In this document: positions 25,701 through 35,190 of the stretch, one piece after another | Numbering within the stretch: the stretch's first letter is position 1 | How the letters are laid out: every line of letters begins with the position of its first letter | Origin: an uncultured Hungatella sp. | GTDB taxonomy: Bacteria > Bacillota > Clostridia > Lachnospirales > Lachnospiraceae | DNA length: 64,000 nucleotides | Direction: 5' to 3' | Assembly: GCA_910579515.1 (NCBI GenBank) | Contig: CAJTUV010000007.1 | Coordinates: forward strand, 1 to 64,000 | Translations under genes and position numbers: made by a program | The notes under the pieces: generated by a model | What the model was told of the DNA's origin: nothing | Databases searched by the model: none | Seen by the model: only the letters and a program-made list of their open reading frames with translations

Positions 25701-26391
25701 ACTCTTTCACATCTCCGTCAAAATTTATCCGCCCATCATGAATCCGCACTACCCGTTTTGCTTCCAGAGCAATCGAGCTGTCATGAGTAATCATCACAAT
25801 GGTGTTTCCCTCCTGGTTTAACTGTTTCAGAAAATCCAGGACCTCTCTGCTGGTTTTGGAGTCCAGGGCCCCAGTAGGTTCGTCTGCCAAAATTAAAGCA
25901 GGCTCTCCGGCCAGAGCTCTGGCAATGGAAACTCGCTGCTGCTGCCCTCCGGAAAGCTGATTAGGCATATTTTTCCACTTCTGTGCCAAACCTACCCGTT
26001 CCAGGGACTTCATAGCCCGTTCTTTTCGCTCTGCTGGGGGAACTCCTGCATAAAGGAGAGGAAGCTCCACGTTCTCGAGAAGATTCAGCTTAGGCAGGAG
26101 ATTATATTGCTGAAAAATAAAACCAATCATTTTATTGCGGATTCTGGCCAGCTGGTCATCCGCCATTTCGCTGACGTCTTGGCTGCCTAAAAGATATTCT
26201 CCAGAGGTTGGCACATCCAGGGCACCAATAATATTCATCAGCGTAGATTTCCCGCTTCCTGACTTTCCAACAATCGCCACAAATTCTCCGCTGTTTATGG
26301 TCAGATTTATATCATCGTTTGCCCGTACCTCTTCGTCTCCCATCTGGTATATTTTTTCAATATGTCTTAGTTCAATAAGTGCTTCTGCCAT
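25684..26391 (-). CDS. MacB/LolD-type ABC transporter ATP-binding protein
   Basis: The 235-aa ATPase of the MacAB-like system. It has Walker A GKSGSGKST, the Q-loop, signature LSGGQQQRVSIARAL, Walker B LILADEPTGALDS and the H-loop MITHDSS. Two in-frame starts each have an AGGAGG site: ATG 26415 and ATG 26391. I chose 26391 because it matches family N-termini (IELRHIEKIYQMG) and lies 10 bases past the adaptor stop. It is coupled by overlap to the permease. Confidence 0.92.
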   Translation of the reverse strand: MAEALIELRHIEKIYQMGDEEVRANDDINLTINSGEFVAIVGKSGSGKSTLMNIIGALDVPTSGEYLLGSQDVSEMADDQLARIRNKMIGFIFQQYNLLPKLNLLENVELPLLYAGVPPAERKERAMKSLERVGLAQKWKNMPNQLSGGQQQRVSIARALAGEPALILADEPTGALDSKTSREVLDFLKQLNQEGNTIVMITHDSSIALEAKRVVRIHDGRINFDGDVKEYAAIL

Positions 26392-26401
26392 CGCCGCCTC
26401 C

Positions 26402-28117
26402 TTATGGCCGTCCATTTCCCGGACCTCCTTGCGGAGCTCCTCCGTCTCGGTTTCCACCCTGACCTGATCCCCTATTGGGCCCCTGGCCTTGATTTATACC
26501 TCCTGGCATCATCGGAAAACCACTGCTTACGGAAGACTCTGCCACATACACCTCTTCTCCTTCTGACAACCCGCTTACAATTTCCACAAAATCGTCATTC
26601 ATCAGTCCTGTCTCTACCTCCACTGCCCGAAATCCGGCCGGAACATTTCCCTCTTTTTCCGTAACAGTATCATCTTTTACATAAACCCGATTCCCTCTCA
26701 TAAGTGAGTCCACCGGAACCACAAGGGTACCTTGGGTCTGTTCCAGGATAATCTCTCCGTCTACATTCATGCCCGGAAGCAGCTCTCCCACCTCGTCTAA
26801 AGTCACGGTGACCGGATAGTTAGTAACTCCGTTAGAATACGAACTGGCCAGACTGATATTGGTAACCTTTCCAGTAAATGTCTGCCCCTCAAACGCGTCG
26901 GCCGTAACCTCCACGGTCTGTCCTGCCTTCACGCTTTGAATATCCAGTTCATCCACCGACATCTCAAACGTAAGCTCTGACAAATCATAAATCACCGCCA
27001 TGGTCACCGCGGCATTCCCCCCACTTGACACCTTATCTCCAGATTTCACGCTTTTTGTAATTACCTGACCGGAAATAGGCGCTGTAATCGTATAGTTTTC
27101 AATATTATCCTGGGTAGTCTCCAGTTTGCTCTGGGCGCTCTCTAAGTTCTCCTGAGCTTTATCTACAGCCTCTTTATAGCTGCGCACTAAGTTGTCTGCC
27201 GTTTTATCCGTCATTCGAAACAACGGAGTCCCCTTGCTGACATAGTCTCCTTCGCTTACCAGCATAGAGGCAATCTCTACCGTGGATCCTACTTCCGCCC
27301 CCATCACAGTGTCCAAAAGAGGAGTAAAACTGCCTTCCTGAGCGCAGTAAAAATCACCGATTTGTACTGTCGCCTTCATATCTGTTGTTAGACCGCCAGG
27401 ATTTTCCACCTGTAAAGTCACATATCGCACCAGCCTGCCCCCTGCCATGGTTTCTTCCATATTACTAACAGAAGTCACGGTCCCTAAAAGCTGTTCTCCT
27501 GTATGTGTTAACGTTATCACCCCCTGATTGCCCACGCCAATGCCGGCGGCATTCACGCTTAGAAAGGGAACCCGAAGCTTCATAACCTTGTCATCATAAA
27601 TATCCGCTATCTGTGTATTGGCATTTACCTTGTCGCCTGCCTTTACATGCAGCGTCTTTATATAACCAGTCTCTGTAGATTTATATGTATTCTGGCTGTA
27701 ATCTCCAAGAGCCTCTTCATAGTCTTGTGCAGCCAGAATATAGCTGTCCTGAGCCCGTTCTACAGAACTCTGGGCAGAATTTAACTCTGTTTCCATAGAA
27801 GACGTATCCATCACGTACAGAATCTGCCCCTCTTGTACCTGATCCCCTTCCTCGAAATCAGCGCTGATCACCTCTCCAGATACCAGCGAAGTGATACTGT
27901 AAGTATCTTTGGGCGAAAGTGTTCCTGATGACGATAAAGAGGACGTAATGTCTCTTCGCTCTACTACAGCAGTCCTATAAGCATTCGCTTCTCCTCCTGT
28001 CTGTCTTCCTCTGCCTCCAACCTGTATAACCACAGCCGCCACCAAGCCGAGAACCGCCAAAATACCAACAATACGGACAATCTTTTGCTTTCTGGTCAGT
28101 TTTGTTTTCTTTCTCAT
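26402..28117 (-). CDS. HlyD/MacA-type efflux adaptor protein
   Basis: A 571-aa membrane-anchored adaptor. An N-terminal signal-anchor (KIVRIVGILAVLGLVAAVVIQV) is followed by a lipoyl-like domain (SGEVISADFEEGDQVQEGQILY), a long helical hairpin (ESAQSKLETTQDN region), a beta-barrel part (VTLDEVGELLPGMNVDGEI) and a low-complexity Gly/Pro/Arg/Gln-rich tail of about 40 residues. It pairs with the ATPase and permease that follow. In a monoderm it would act outside the membrane. GAGGTG precedes the ATG at 28117. Confidence 0.9.
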   Translation of the reverse strand: MRKKTKLTRKQKIVRIVGILAVLGLVAAVVIQVGGRGRQTGGEANAYRTAVVERRDITSSLSSSGTLSPKDTYSITSLVSGEVISADFEEGDQVQEGQILYVMDTSSMETELNSAQSSVERAQDSYILAAQDYEEALGDYSQNTYKSTETGYIKTLHVKAGDKVNANTQIADIYDDKVMKLRVPFLSVNAAGIGVGNQGVITLTHTGEQLLGTVTSVSNMEETMAGGRLVRYVTLQVENPGGLTTDMKATVQIGDFYCAQEGSFTPLLDTVMGAEVGSTVEIASMLVSEGDYVSKGTPLFRMTDKTADNLVRSYKEAVDKAQENLESAQSKLETTQDNIENYTITAPISGQVITKSVKSGDKVSSGGNAAVTMAVIYDLSELTFEMSVDELDIQSVKAGQTVEVTADAFEGQTFTGKVTNISLASSYSNGVTNYPVTVTLDEVGELLPGMNVDGEIILEQTQGTLVVPVDSLMRGNRVYVKDDTVTEKEGNVPAGFRAVEVETGLMNDDFVEIVSGLSEGEEVYVAESSVSSGFPMMPGGINQGQGPNRGSGQGGNRDGGAPQGGPGNGRP

Positions 28118-28129
28118 ATTCCACCTCAA

Positions 28130-29236
28130 TCAATAATCCACACAGTCAACAACCTGATAGTTGTAATCGCCATTACTGTTTTGCGTCACTTCGCACACTA
28201 AAATCACATGATCTCCTACCTTATACTGTCCATAAATCGAAAATGCAAACTGAACGTCGGAGTTGCTTAACTGATATTGATTGTCTGTGTTATCTTCCAA
28301 AATCACTGTAGTTGGGGTTAATACCTGTGCAGAGTTATAATAAATTCCTGTAACCGTTCCCCTAATCGCCACCATAGAGGTGTTAGCCTCGTCTCCTGCC
28401 TGCGCAGAGCTATACGCCCAAATGGTCTTATTCGCAGTATTATAATAGATGACTATAAATCCGCCTTCTCGCTTCTCCTGATTTAACCGTTCCAGAGAAG
28501 AGATTCTTCCATCCAGATAGAAGGTGGCTTCGCTTAAACGGAAAGGAACACTGTCATCAATGCTGTAACTTTTCGTCACCACCTTAGGTCCCTTTAATCC
28601 ATTATCCACTATGGTCAGTGGATTGATTTCTCCGTCTGCAGACAACTGGTAACCTAACGTAGTACCATATGCCTGGCCGGAAGTGGTCTCTGTCCGAAGA
28701 AGATTATAAAACAGGTTCACACAGTCGGTTCTGGTAAGAAGCTCCTGGGCCTGTTTGCCAATATCTTCTCCCAAATCCAGGTATTGGAACTTGCTAAAAC
28801 GTCCGCCTAATTGGTCCCCTGTAAAATCATTGTCTGTATAGCCTAAAAGAGCCAAAATTCCTCTGGCAGCCTCCTGAAGCGTAATCGGATTTTCCGGCCG
28901 GAACACGCCTCCCAGGTATCCGGTCATCCATCCGTTCTCTACAGCAATTTTTATAGCATAGGCATACCCGCTGTCCACAGAAACATCAGAAAAGACTGCT
29001 GTCGCACACGTTTGAGATGCCACGCTTTTATACGAAGTGGCATTGACCAGCATCTGTGCAAATTCTCCTCTGGTTATGTATTCGCTGGTAACAAAATTGC
29101 TGCTTAAAATACCACTGGAGCTGATGACTTTTGTTCTCAGCTCCAGATTACTGGTGGCCTCTGCTGAAAGCGGCGCGGTCATAGTAGCAATAGCCGCGGC
29201 GGTAACAAAGGCTGTGATTCTCATTCTATTTTTCAT
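28130..29236 (-). CDS. S-layer homology (SLH) domain protein, secreted
   Basis: The 368-aa protein has a signal peptide (MKNRMRITAFVTAAAIATMTAPLSAEA is too long to quote in full; key part TAAAIATMTA with cleavage near SAEA). SLH-type modules follow: TRGEFAQMLVNA, FSDVSVDSGYAYAIKIAVENGWMTG and FRPENPITLQEAARGILALLGY. The C-terminal half is a novel beta-rich region with no family I recognise. SLH domains bind cell-wall polymers. It lies 12 bases upstream of the adaptor gene, so it is probably an operon partner at the cell surface. Confidence 0.82.
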   Translation of the reverse strand: MKNRMRITAFVTAAAIATMTAPLSAEATSNLELRTKVISSSGILSSNFVTSEYITRGEFAQMLVNATSYKSVASQTCATAVFSDVSVDSGYAYAIKIAVENGWMTGYLGGVFRPENPITLQEAARGILALLGYTDNDFTGDQLGGRFSKFQYLDLGEDIGKQAQELLTRTDCVNLFYNLLRTETTSGQAYGTTLGYQLSADGEINPLTIVDNGLKGPKVVTKSYSIDDSVPFRLSEATFYLDGRISSLERLNQEKREGGFIVIYYNTANKTIWAYSSAQAGDEANTSMVAIRGTVTGIYYNSAQVLTPTTVILEDNTDNQYQLSNSDVQFAFSIYGQYKVGDHVILVCEVTQNSNGDYNYQVVDCVDY

Positions 29237-29327
29237 CTCCCAAACTCCTCTCAAGCGGACGCTGTTTCATTTTCCTCACTTTACCAGGAGATTGTGCCCA
29301 TTCTGTGTAAATTTTGTGACCACTTTT

Positions 29328-30386
29328 CTAAATTCTTGCCAAATACCAATCCAGTGTTTCTCCCAAGTGTTTTACTGGCCCTTGCTCATCAATGGATATA
29401 TTGTGGAACTTATAATACCCATACGCTTTTCCAACAATCAATCTTCCTTCTTCTTCCCTGTCGCAGACATAAACCTCTTTCGCGCCGTTGCGCACAGCCT
29501 GATGGGTCATACGGGTCACCAATCTGTCAAAATCAGACTCCACGCATCGTTCAATTACCAGATATGCCTTCTTTTTTTCTGGAATCTCTGTCTGATACAG
29601 CCTGTAAAGCCACTCTTCATTTTCTCCTATAATCACAGGTTTTAATTCTTTTTCATACTCTATGCTGATTAAGGTCAAGCCTTTAGCAGGCGCCGTAGGA
29701 CCTGCTGCCTGCCGATCTCTTGCCCCTAAAATCTCCTTTACATGTTCTGGCGGGTAGACTCCCATTCCCACCTTCATCAAAGTCCCTGCAATGATCCGCA
29801 CCATATTGTACAGAAATCCGCTCCCGCTGATTCTTAGGGTGATCATGTCCCCATTTTTTTCCACATCCAGGCAATAGATGGTGCGTACTGTTTCCTCCGC
29901 CTGTCCCCGCACCGTACAAAAACTTTTAAAATCATGTTCTCCAATCAGATAAGAGGCCCCCTGTCTCATCTTCTCCAGATCTAAAGAGAAGTAACAGAAA
30001 TGAGAATAGAGACGCAAGGTAGGCATAGCGATCTTCCTGTTTAAAATCCGGTACTCATATGTCTTTACACAATTCTGTTTTCTGGGATGCCAAAAAAGAG
30101 GCGTTTCCTCTGATGTTAAAATCCGAATATCCTCTGGAAGCCGTTGGTTTAAGGCGAAACATATTTTTTCTGCCGGCATTCGATTCTCTGTGTCAAAAAT
30201 CGCCACGTTTCCCTCGGCATGTACTCCAGAATCTGTTCTGCTGGCCCCAATAACAGCAACAGGCTCTCTCAAAAGTTCTGAGAGAGCTTGATTTAATACT
30301 CCTTCAATGGTGATTCCATTAGGCTGCAGCTGCCACCCGCAATAATTGGTTCCGTCATAGGCCAGAACCATTTTCACTCGTTTCAT
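29328..30386 (-). CDS. truA: tRNA pseudouridine synthase A with a C-terminal extension
   Basis: TruA makes pseudouridine at positions 38-40 of tRNAs. Residues 1 to about 245 are a normal TruA: LAYDGTNYCGWQLQ, catalytic Asp52 in ASRTDSGVHA, FHARK-like segment, and SGSGFLYNMVRIIAGTL. Residues about 250-352 are an extra domain not found in standard TruA (about 245-270 aa), containing KKAYLVIERC and MTHQAVRNGAKEVYVCD. AGGAG places the start at 30386, after ecfT. The ecf-truA order is common in Firmicutes. Confidence 0.93.
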   Translation of the reverse strand: MKRVKMVLAYDGTNYCGWQLQPNGITIEGVLNQALSELLREPVAVIGASRTDSGVHAEGNVAIFDTENRMPAEKICFALNQRLPEDIRILTSEETPLFWHPRKQNCVKTYEYRILNRKIAMPTLRLYSHFCYFSLDLEKMRQGASYLIGEHDFKSFCTVRGQAEETVRTIYCLDVEKNGDMITLRISGSGFLYNMVRIIAGTLMKVGMGVYPPEHVKEILGARDRQAAGPTAPAKGLTLISIEYEKELKPVIIGENEEWLYRLYQTEIPEKKKAYLVIERCVESDFDRLVTRMTHQAVRNGAKEVYVCDREEEGRLIVGKAYGYYKFHNISIDEQGPVKHLGETLDWYLARI

Positions 30387-30394
30387 ACCCACTC

Positions 30395-31195
30395 CTATAA
30401 AACCATATTTATTCCGATAATTCCTGCCAAATAGACTGCATACACTCCGTAAGCGCCTCTGTCTCGTCGTTCATACTTTAGCGGTTTCATCTTGGTCCGG
30501 CCTTCGCCGCCCCGATAGCAGCGGGCTTCCATCGCCATAGCCAGGTCTGTGGCCCGCCGAAACGCAGAGATAAACAGCGGCACCAAAAGAGGCACCATAC
30601 TTTTTGCTTTTTGAATCAAATTCCCGCTTTCAAAATCCGCTCCCCTGGCCATCTGAGCCTTCATGATTTTGTCCGTCTCCTCCACCAAAATAGGAATAAA
30701 CCGAAGTGCAATGGACATCATCATAGAAATCTCATGAACCGGCACATGAACTACCCTTAAAAATCCCAGACTCTTTTCTAAACCATCTGTCAGCTGATTC
30801 GGCGTGGTAGTCAGCGTCATAATAGAAGAGCCTATAACGAGATAAATTAGGCGAAGCCCCATAAAGCATCCCATTCTAAGTCCTTCCACCGTAATCTTTA
30901 GAAAACCGAATCGAAAAAGTTCTTTCCCATCTGTCAAAAACAGATTAAAGCTGACGCTGATTAACAAGAGAAACACAATGGCCTTTAGTCCTCTGACCAT
31001 GAAGCTAAAAGGCACTTTGGACAGTCGGATGCAAAAAGCCAAAAATACGGTTGCCAGTGCATAAGCTCCTAAATTATCTGCCAGAAACAACGAGATAATA
31101 AATACCATGGTTCCAAATAATTTTGTTCTGGGGTCCATTCGGTGAATCACAGAGTCTACGGGATAATATTGTCCCAATGTAATGTCTCGAATCAT
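30395..31195 (-). CDS. ecfT: Energy-coupling factor transporter transmembrane protein EcfT
   Basis: EcfT is the membrane coupling subunit of group II ECF vitamin transporters. The 266-aa protein has about five hydrophobic segments and the two Ala-Arg-Gly-type coupling motifs (AQMARGADF and AMEARCYRGG) that engage the ATPases. GGAGG lies five bases before the ATG. It works with EcfA1 and EcfA2 encoded just upstream and with S components encoded elsewhere. Confidence 0.94.
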   Translation of the reverse strand: MIRDITLGQYYPVDSVIHRMDPRTKLFGTMVFIISLFLADNLGAYALATVFLAFCIRLSKVPFSFMVRGLKAIVFLLLISVSFNLFLTDGKELFRFGFLKITVEGLRMGCFMGLRLIYLVIGSSIMTLTTTPNQLTDGLEKSLGFLRVVHVPVHEISMMMSIALRFIPILVEETDKIMKAQMARGADFESGNLIQKAKSMVPLLVPLFISAFRRATDLAMAMEARCYRGGEGRTKMKPLKYERRDRGAYGVYAVYLAGIIGINMVL

Positions 31196-31219
31196 ATTTT
31201 CCTCCAAAGAAACACAGGG

Positions 31220-32068
31220 TTATTTTCCAAGAAGCTTTAAAATTGCGTCTCTGGCCTCTTCCACCGTTGTAACATCCTCTTTTACAGGCACGCCATATTC
31301 CTTTAAGGCATGACTGATATAGGTTACCTGAGGGGCTGCCAGCCCCATTGCTTCCAATTCCTTATAATGCTCAAATACCTCTCTGGGCGTTCCGTCAAAT
31401 GCCTTTTCTCCATGATTCATCACCATAAGCCTGTCCGCATACTTGGCAATATCCTCCATACTGTGAGACACCAGAATAATTGTCATTCCCTGGCTTTCAT
31501 GAAGAACCTGAATCTGATCTAAAATCTCATCTCTTCCCCTTGGGTCTAATCCTGCCGTAGGCTCATCCAAAATCAGAACCTCTGGTTTCATAGCCAGCAC
31601 CCCGGCAATAGCCACTCTGCGCTTTTGCCCGCCTGACAATTCAAAGGGCGACTGTTCCCAATATTTCTCTTTTAAACCTACCAGTTTAAGGGCTTCTCTG
31701 GCTCGCATTTTTATCTCATCCTCAGAAAGTCCCAGATTCTTTGGCCCATAACACACATCCGAAAACACATCAATCTCAAACAGCTGATGTTCTGGATATT
31801 GAAATACCAGACCGACTTTACTTCTCAGATCCTTTAGGCTGTATCCTTCACTATAAATATCCGTCTCATGAAAACGAATCGTCCCGCTGGTTGGACGAAC
31901 CAAACCATTCAAATGCTGGATCAATGTAGACTTTCCAGAGCCTGTATGCCCAATCAATCCCACAAATTGACGTTCTGGGATTTCGAAACTTACATCCTTT
32001 AGGGCATACTGTTCAAACGCAGTCCCCTGCCCATAAATATGGGTCAAATGCTCAACTTTTATTACCAT
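31220..32068 (-). CDS. ecfA2: ECF transporter ATP-binding protein EcfA2
   Basis: The 282-aa ATPase has Walker A GHTGSGKST, signature LSGGQKRRVAIAG and Walker B VLILDEPTAGLD. It begins IKVEHLTHIYGQG, typical of EcfA2. The start at 32068 overlaps the ecfA1 stop by seven bases with AGGAG upstream; the longer frame to 32161 is an ecfA1 shadow. It forms a heterodimer with EcfA1. Confidence 0.95.
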   Translation of the reverse strand: MVIKVEHLTHIYGQGTAFEQYALKDVSFEIPERQFVGLIGHTGSGKSTLIQHLNGLVRPTSGTIRFHETDIYSEGYSLKDLRSKVGLVFQYPEHQLFEIDVFSDVCYGPKNLGLSEDEIKMRAREALKLVGLKEKYWEQSPFELSGGQKRRVAIAGVLAMKPEVLILDEPTAGLDPRGRDEILDQIQVLHESQGMTIILVSHSMEDIAKYADRLMVMNHGEKAFDGTPREVFEHYKELEAMGLAAPQVTYISHALKEYGVPVKEDVTTVEEARDAILKLLGK

Positions 32069-32934
32069 AATTCTCTCCTGTCTTCCAAAATTGGCAGCAG
32101 GTGATCCAAAAATTCCTGCTGGGACAGAATTCCTTTCGGCAAATCGACTCCCGCCTTGCAAAGCTCATAGGCCAGCTCTGTCACCTGAGGAACATCCAAA
32201 CGGTAAGATTTCAGCTCATCCACTCTGGAAAAAACCTCTCTGGGAGTTCCATCCATAACCAGCTTTCCATCATCCATCACAATCACACGATCCGCTTCAA
32301 TCACTTCTTCCATATAATGGGTAATCAAAAGAACCGTGATCCCTTCCTGCCTGTTCAGTTCCTGCACTGTCTTTATCACTTCTTTCCTGCCATTAGGGTC
32401 CAGCATGGCCGTGGGCTCATCCAATACAATACATTGTGGCCTCATAGCCATGACTCCGGCGATTGCCACTCTCTGTTTCTGCCCTCCAGACAATTTATTG
32501 GGAGACTTATACCGATACGCAGTCATACCTACGGCTTCCAGGCTTTCATCTACCCGTTTCCAAATATCTGCTGTCGGAATCCCAATGTTCTCCGGTCCAA
32601 ATCCCACATCCTCCTCTACCACATTTCCAATAATCTGGTTGTCTGGGTTTTGGAAGACCATACCTGCCTTTTTTCGGATTTCCCAAATCGAGCTTTCATC
32701 TGCCGTATTCATGTCCGATACCCAGACAGTTCCTTCTGTAGGCGTCAGTATTCCATTAATCTGTTTGGCAAATGTAGATTTACCAGAACCATTGTGACCC
32801 AGAATCGCCACAAATGTTCCTTTCTCTATCTCTACATCCAGATTGTCAATGGCTCTGTCAACCTCTTCAATCTTCTCTTCTTCATCTCTTCTGATGTAGT
32901 CATAAATCAGCTTACTTGCTTTTATGATATTCAT
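32062..32934 (-). CDS. ecfA1: ECF transporter ATP-binding protein EcfA1
   Basis: The 290-aa ATPase has Walker A GHNGSGKST, signature LSGGQKQRVAIAG and Walker B CIVLDEPTAMLD. An insertion near residue 15-30 (RRDEEEKIEEVDRA) between the first strands is typical of EcfA1. The ribosome-binding site is weak (AAAGA). Unlike in Bacillus, it does not follow rplQ directly; two cell-wall protein genes and their own promoter lie between, and it has its own promoter. Confidence 0.95.
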   Translation of the reverse strand: MNIIKASKLIYDYIRRDEEEKIEEVDRAIDNLDVEIEKGTFVAILGHNGSGKSTFAKQINGILTPTEGTVWVSDMNTADESSIWEIRKKAGMVFQNPDNQIIGNVVEEDVGFGPENIGIPTADIWKRVDESLEAVGMTAYRYKSPNKLSGGQKQRVAIAGVMAMRPQCIVLDEPTAMLDPNGRKEVIKTVQELNRQEGITVLLITHYMEEVIEADRVIVMDDGKLVMDGTPREVFSRVDELKSYRLDVPQVTELAYELCKAGVDLPKGILSQQEFLDHLLPILEDRRELW

Positions 32935-32986
32935 AATTGTCTTTCTTTTCCCAATTTTTCTTTTTCATAATTAAATACATTTTTCA

Positions 32987-33015
32987 ATTTTAGTAGAATT
33001 CCTCCCATTAGTCAA
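32987..33015 (-). promoter_or_regulatory. Promoter of the ecfA1-ecfA2-ecfT-truA operon
   Basis: Minus strand TTGACT (33015-33010), 17 bp, TAAAAT (32992-32987), 5 of 6 in each hexamer. Confidence 0.78.
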
Positions 33016-33042
33016 GCGCTTCCTTTGCATTGGCATATGCAT

Positions 33043-33072
33043 AAAAAAAGAGAAGGAACCGTTTTCCCTCTC
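33043..33072 (-). terminator. Intrinsic terminator after the cell-wall protein pair
   Basis: Minus strand GAGAGGGAA (33072-33064) pairs with TTCCTTCTC (33058-33050), one G-U pair, followed by a run of seven Ts. Confidence 0.78.
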
Positions 33073-33088
33073 CTTTTCTTTTTCTCCT

Positions 33089-33853
33089 CTAGTTAATCCT
33101 TAAGCCCGTTGCATCAAGCTGATGCCCTTCTATGGTTGTATTGGAAAGCATTTTTCCATTCGAATCCAGATAATACCATTGTCCTGGCAGCCACTCCACC
33201 CAGCCGGTCTTCATCGCTCCGCTGGAATCAAAGAAGTACCAATTCTCTTCCAAAGAGTCTTTGAGCAAAATCCAGCCAGTCTGCCTTTTGCCTTCTCCAT
33301 CCAGATAATATGTGTTATTCTCTGCCCCAAGCCATCCTGTATGCACATATCCTTCTGCATTGAAATAGTACCAGTCTCCCTGTACCATCTCCCATCCATT
33401 AGCGCAATACGTTTGATCTGCTCTCTGATACTTCTTTCCAGCGCTGTATACTCTCCAGCGGCCGCCTGTTGTACCCAGCCAATCCACCAATATCTCCTCA
33501 GAAGAAGCCCACTCCCCTGGTCTAAACGTTGTCTGACTGTCTGTGGGGACAGCCCTTACGCTAAAGGAATATACCATATTATTCTCCATATATTCCTTCA
33601 AATCCGCTTTTGTTCCAGTAACATAGACACGTTTCTTATAGGTCTCCCCTTCATACAAAATCACTTCGTATTTTTTTGCCTTATCCACCTTTTTCCAGTG
33701 AGCCACTCCGTCTTTGTTTCCACTCCAGACTGCTTCTTCTGCAGCATCAAAGTAATACCGGTCTGTCGCTGCCAAAGCATTCAGTGCAAAAAATGAACTG
33801 CACAAAGTTATTAAAATCATAAGACAGCGAACTCTTATTTTTTTTCTATCCAT
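33089..33853 (-). CDS. Secreted cell-wall-binding repeat protein with Fn3-like domain
   Basis: The 254-aa protein has a signal peptide (LMILITLCSSFFALNALA), a beta-rich Fn3-like domain (about 35-135: YEVILYEGE, YSFSVRAVP) and about five C-terminal choline-binding-type repeats of the form GW..(G)xWYYxDxxG (TGWLGAENNTYYLDGEG, NWYFFDSSGAMKTGW, QWYYLDSNGKM). It is the second gene of a tandem pair and looks like a shorter paralogue of the gene before it. The ATG at 33853 is preferred over a TTG at 33886. Confidence 0.85.
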   Translation of the reverse strand: MDRKKIRVRCLMILITLCSSFFALNALAATDRYYFDAAEEAVWSGNKDGVAHWKKVDKAKKYEVILYEGETYKKRVYVTGTKADLKEYMENNMVYSFSVRAVPTDSQTTFRPGEWASSEEILVDWLGTTGGRWRVYSAGKKYQRADQTYCANGWEMVQGDWYYFNAEGYVHTGWLGAENNTYYLDGEGKRQTGWILLKDSLEENWYFFDSSGAMKTGWVEWLPGQWYYLDSNGKMLSNTTIEGHQLDATGLRIN

Positions 33854-33873
33854 TCTAAACCTATTCTTCCTTT

Positions 33874-35133
33874 CTACTTTCTCCAAATCCCGTCAGCATC
33901 TACATAAAACGTGTCAATGTATGTGTTCACAGCCTTAAAACCATCTCCCGGATAAAAGTAATACCAGTTTCCTTCTGCTTCACACCATCCTTCTGCCATA
34001 GAGCCATCAGACTTTAAATAATACGTTCTGCCATTATTAACCAGCCATCCTGTTCTCATGGCTCCCTCTACGCCTCCGTCATAGATCCCGTTAAAATAGT
34101 ACCAGTAATTTCCTGCTTTAAGCCATCCAGAGTGCATCGCTCCTGAATCATAAAGATAATACGTAAGTCCGTCTTTTGCCTGCCATCCTGTCAACATTCT
34201 TCCGGAAGTATCAAATAAGTACCAAAGACCATTCACCATCAACCAGGAATCCTTTTGAAAAGATCCATCTGGATACCGATAATACCAGGTATTCCCTTCC
34301 AAAACCCATCCTACATGCTCTGTATTAGGTTTTTCTTCCGTCTGCCCTGTTCCATCTGACACGTGCTTTTCATCAATATAAAATTCCTCTGATTCCAGCC
34401 AATCGCTTTTCGTTCCACAGGCTTTTTCAGCTTCCGTATAGGGAACCGTCCTTACCTTAAAGGTGTAATCTCCAGCTTTTGTCATATAAGGGTAGAAATT
34501 GTAGGAAGTCCCTTTGTATCCCTCCAGTTTTTTTACCAGACTTTTGCCTCTGTAGAGATAAACATCATAATAACCAGAAGTGATGGCCTTGGAATAGTCG
34601 TCGTCATCCTCTTCCACTCCTATATTCCAAAAAGCTCTTCCTCTGCCGGAATCTCTCCAGGAAGCCTCCGATGGAGTGGGATATTTCCCCTTAATTCCAT
34701 TGAGCTTTACCACTATTTCCAATTCTCTGCTGCTCCGTTTGGCACTGACAAAGGTTCCGCCTTTTACCGTTACATTGTTGGCGCTATAGGTGCCTCGAAA
34801 CGCATAATCATCATCCAAAATATAGAGATAAAGCCGCATCCTGGGTTCCTGCCCAACCTTCATAAATTCAGAAGTTGAAGTAACCCATTCTGCATCGCGG
34901 ACATAATACTTTGTTGAATTCGTCGCCGCATACGTACCGTCGTGGGCCTCCAAAGAATCATCAAAAGTCACAATGTTTGACGGCAAAACCTCTCCCAGCT
35001 CTGTATCTGTGCCTACCCTGACTGATACAGAACTAATATTTTTAGTAGCTGCCAATGCTGGAACCGACTGTATCCCCATAAGCAGACAGACTGTTATTAA
35101 AATACATCGTATAGTTTTCCATTTTCTTTTCAT
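33874..35133 (-). CDS. Secreted cell-wall-binding repeat protein, larger paralogue
   Basis: The 419-aa protein has a signal peptide (CILITVCLLMGIQSVPALA), a unique N-terminal beta-rich region (about 30-175), an Fn3-like segment (GYYDVYLYRGKSLVKKL to YTFKVRTVP, about 195-260) that aligns with the Fn3-like region of the next gene, and about seven C-terminal aromatic/Gly repeats (GNTWYYRYPDGS, LTYYLYDSGAMHSGW, NWYYFYPGDG). Such repeats bind teichoic acids or glucans. GGAGGA precedes the ATG. The paralogue follows after 20 bases. Confidence 0.86.
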   Translation of the reverse strand: MKRKWKTIRCILITVCLLMGIQSVPALAATKNISSVSVRVGTDTELGEVLPSNIVTFDDSLEAHDGTYAATNSTKYYVRDAEWVTSTSEFMKVGQEPRMRLYLYILDDDYAFRGTYSANNVTVKGGTFVSAKRSSRELEIVVKLNGIKGKYPTPSEASWRDSGRGRAFWNIGVEEDDDDYSKAITSGYYDVYLYRGKSLVKKLEGYKGTSYNFYPYMTKAGDYTFKVRTVPYTEAEKACGTKSDWLESEEFYIDEKHVSDGTGQTEEKPNTEHVGWVLEGNTWYYRYPDGSFQKDSWLMVNGLWYLFDTSGRMLTGWQAKDGLTYYLYDSGAMHSGWLKAGNYWYYFNGIYDGGVEGAMRTGWLVNNGRTYYLKSDGSMAEGWCEAEGNWYYFYPGDGFKAVNTYIDTFYVDADGIWRK

Positions 35134-35190
35134 GCTCTCTCCTCCTGCTCTTCCAATTCCGCTGTCCAATTTTGCTATTCTCTTACTTTT

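Noticed and set aside
32101..32970. A 289-aa plus-strand ORF over ecfA1
   Set aside because: It is antisense to a complete ABC ATPase; composition and lack of a ribosome-binding site make it a shadow.
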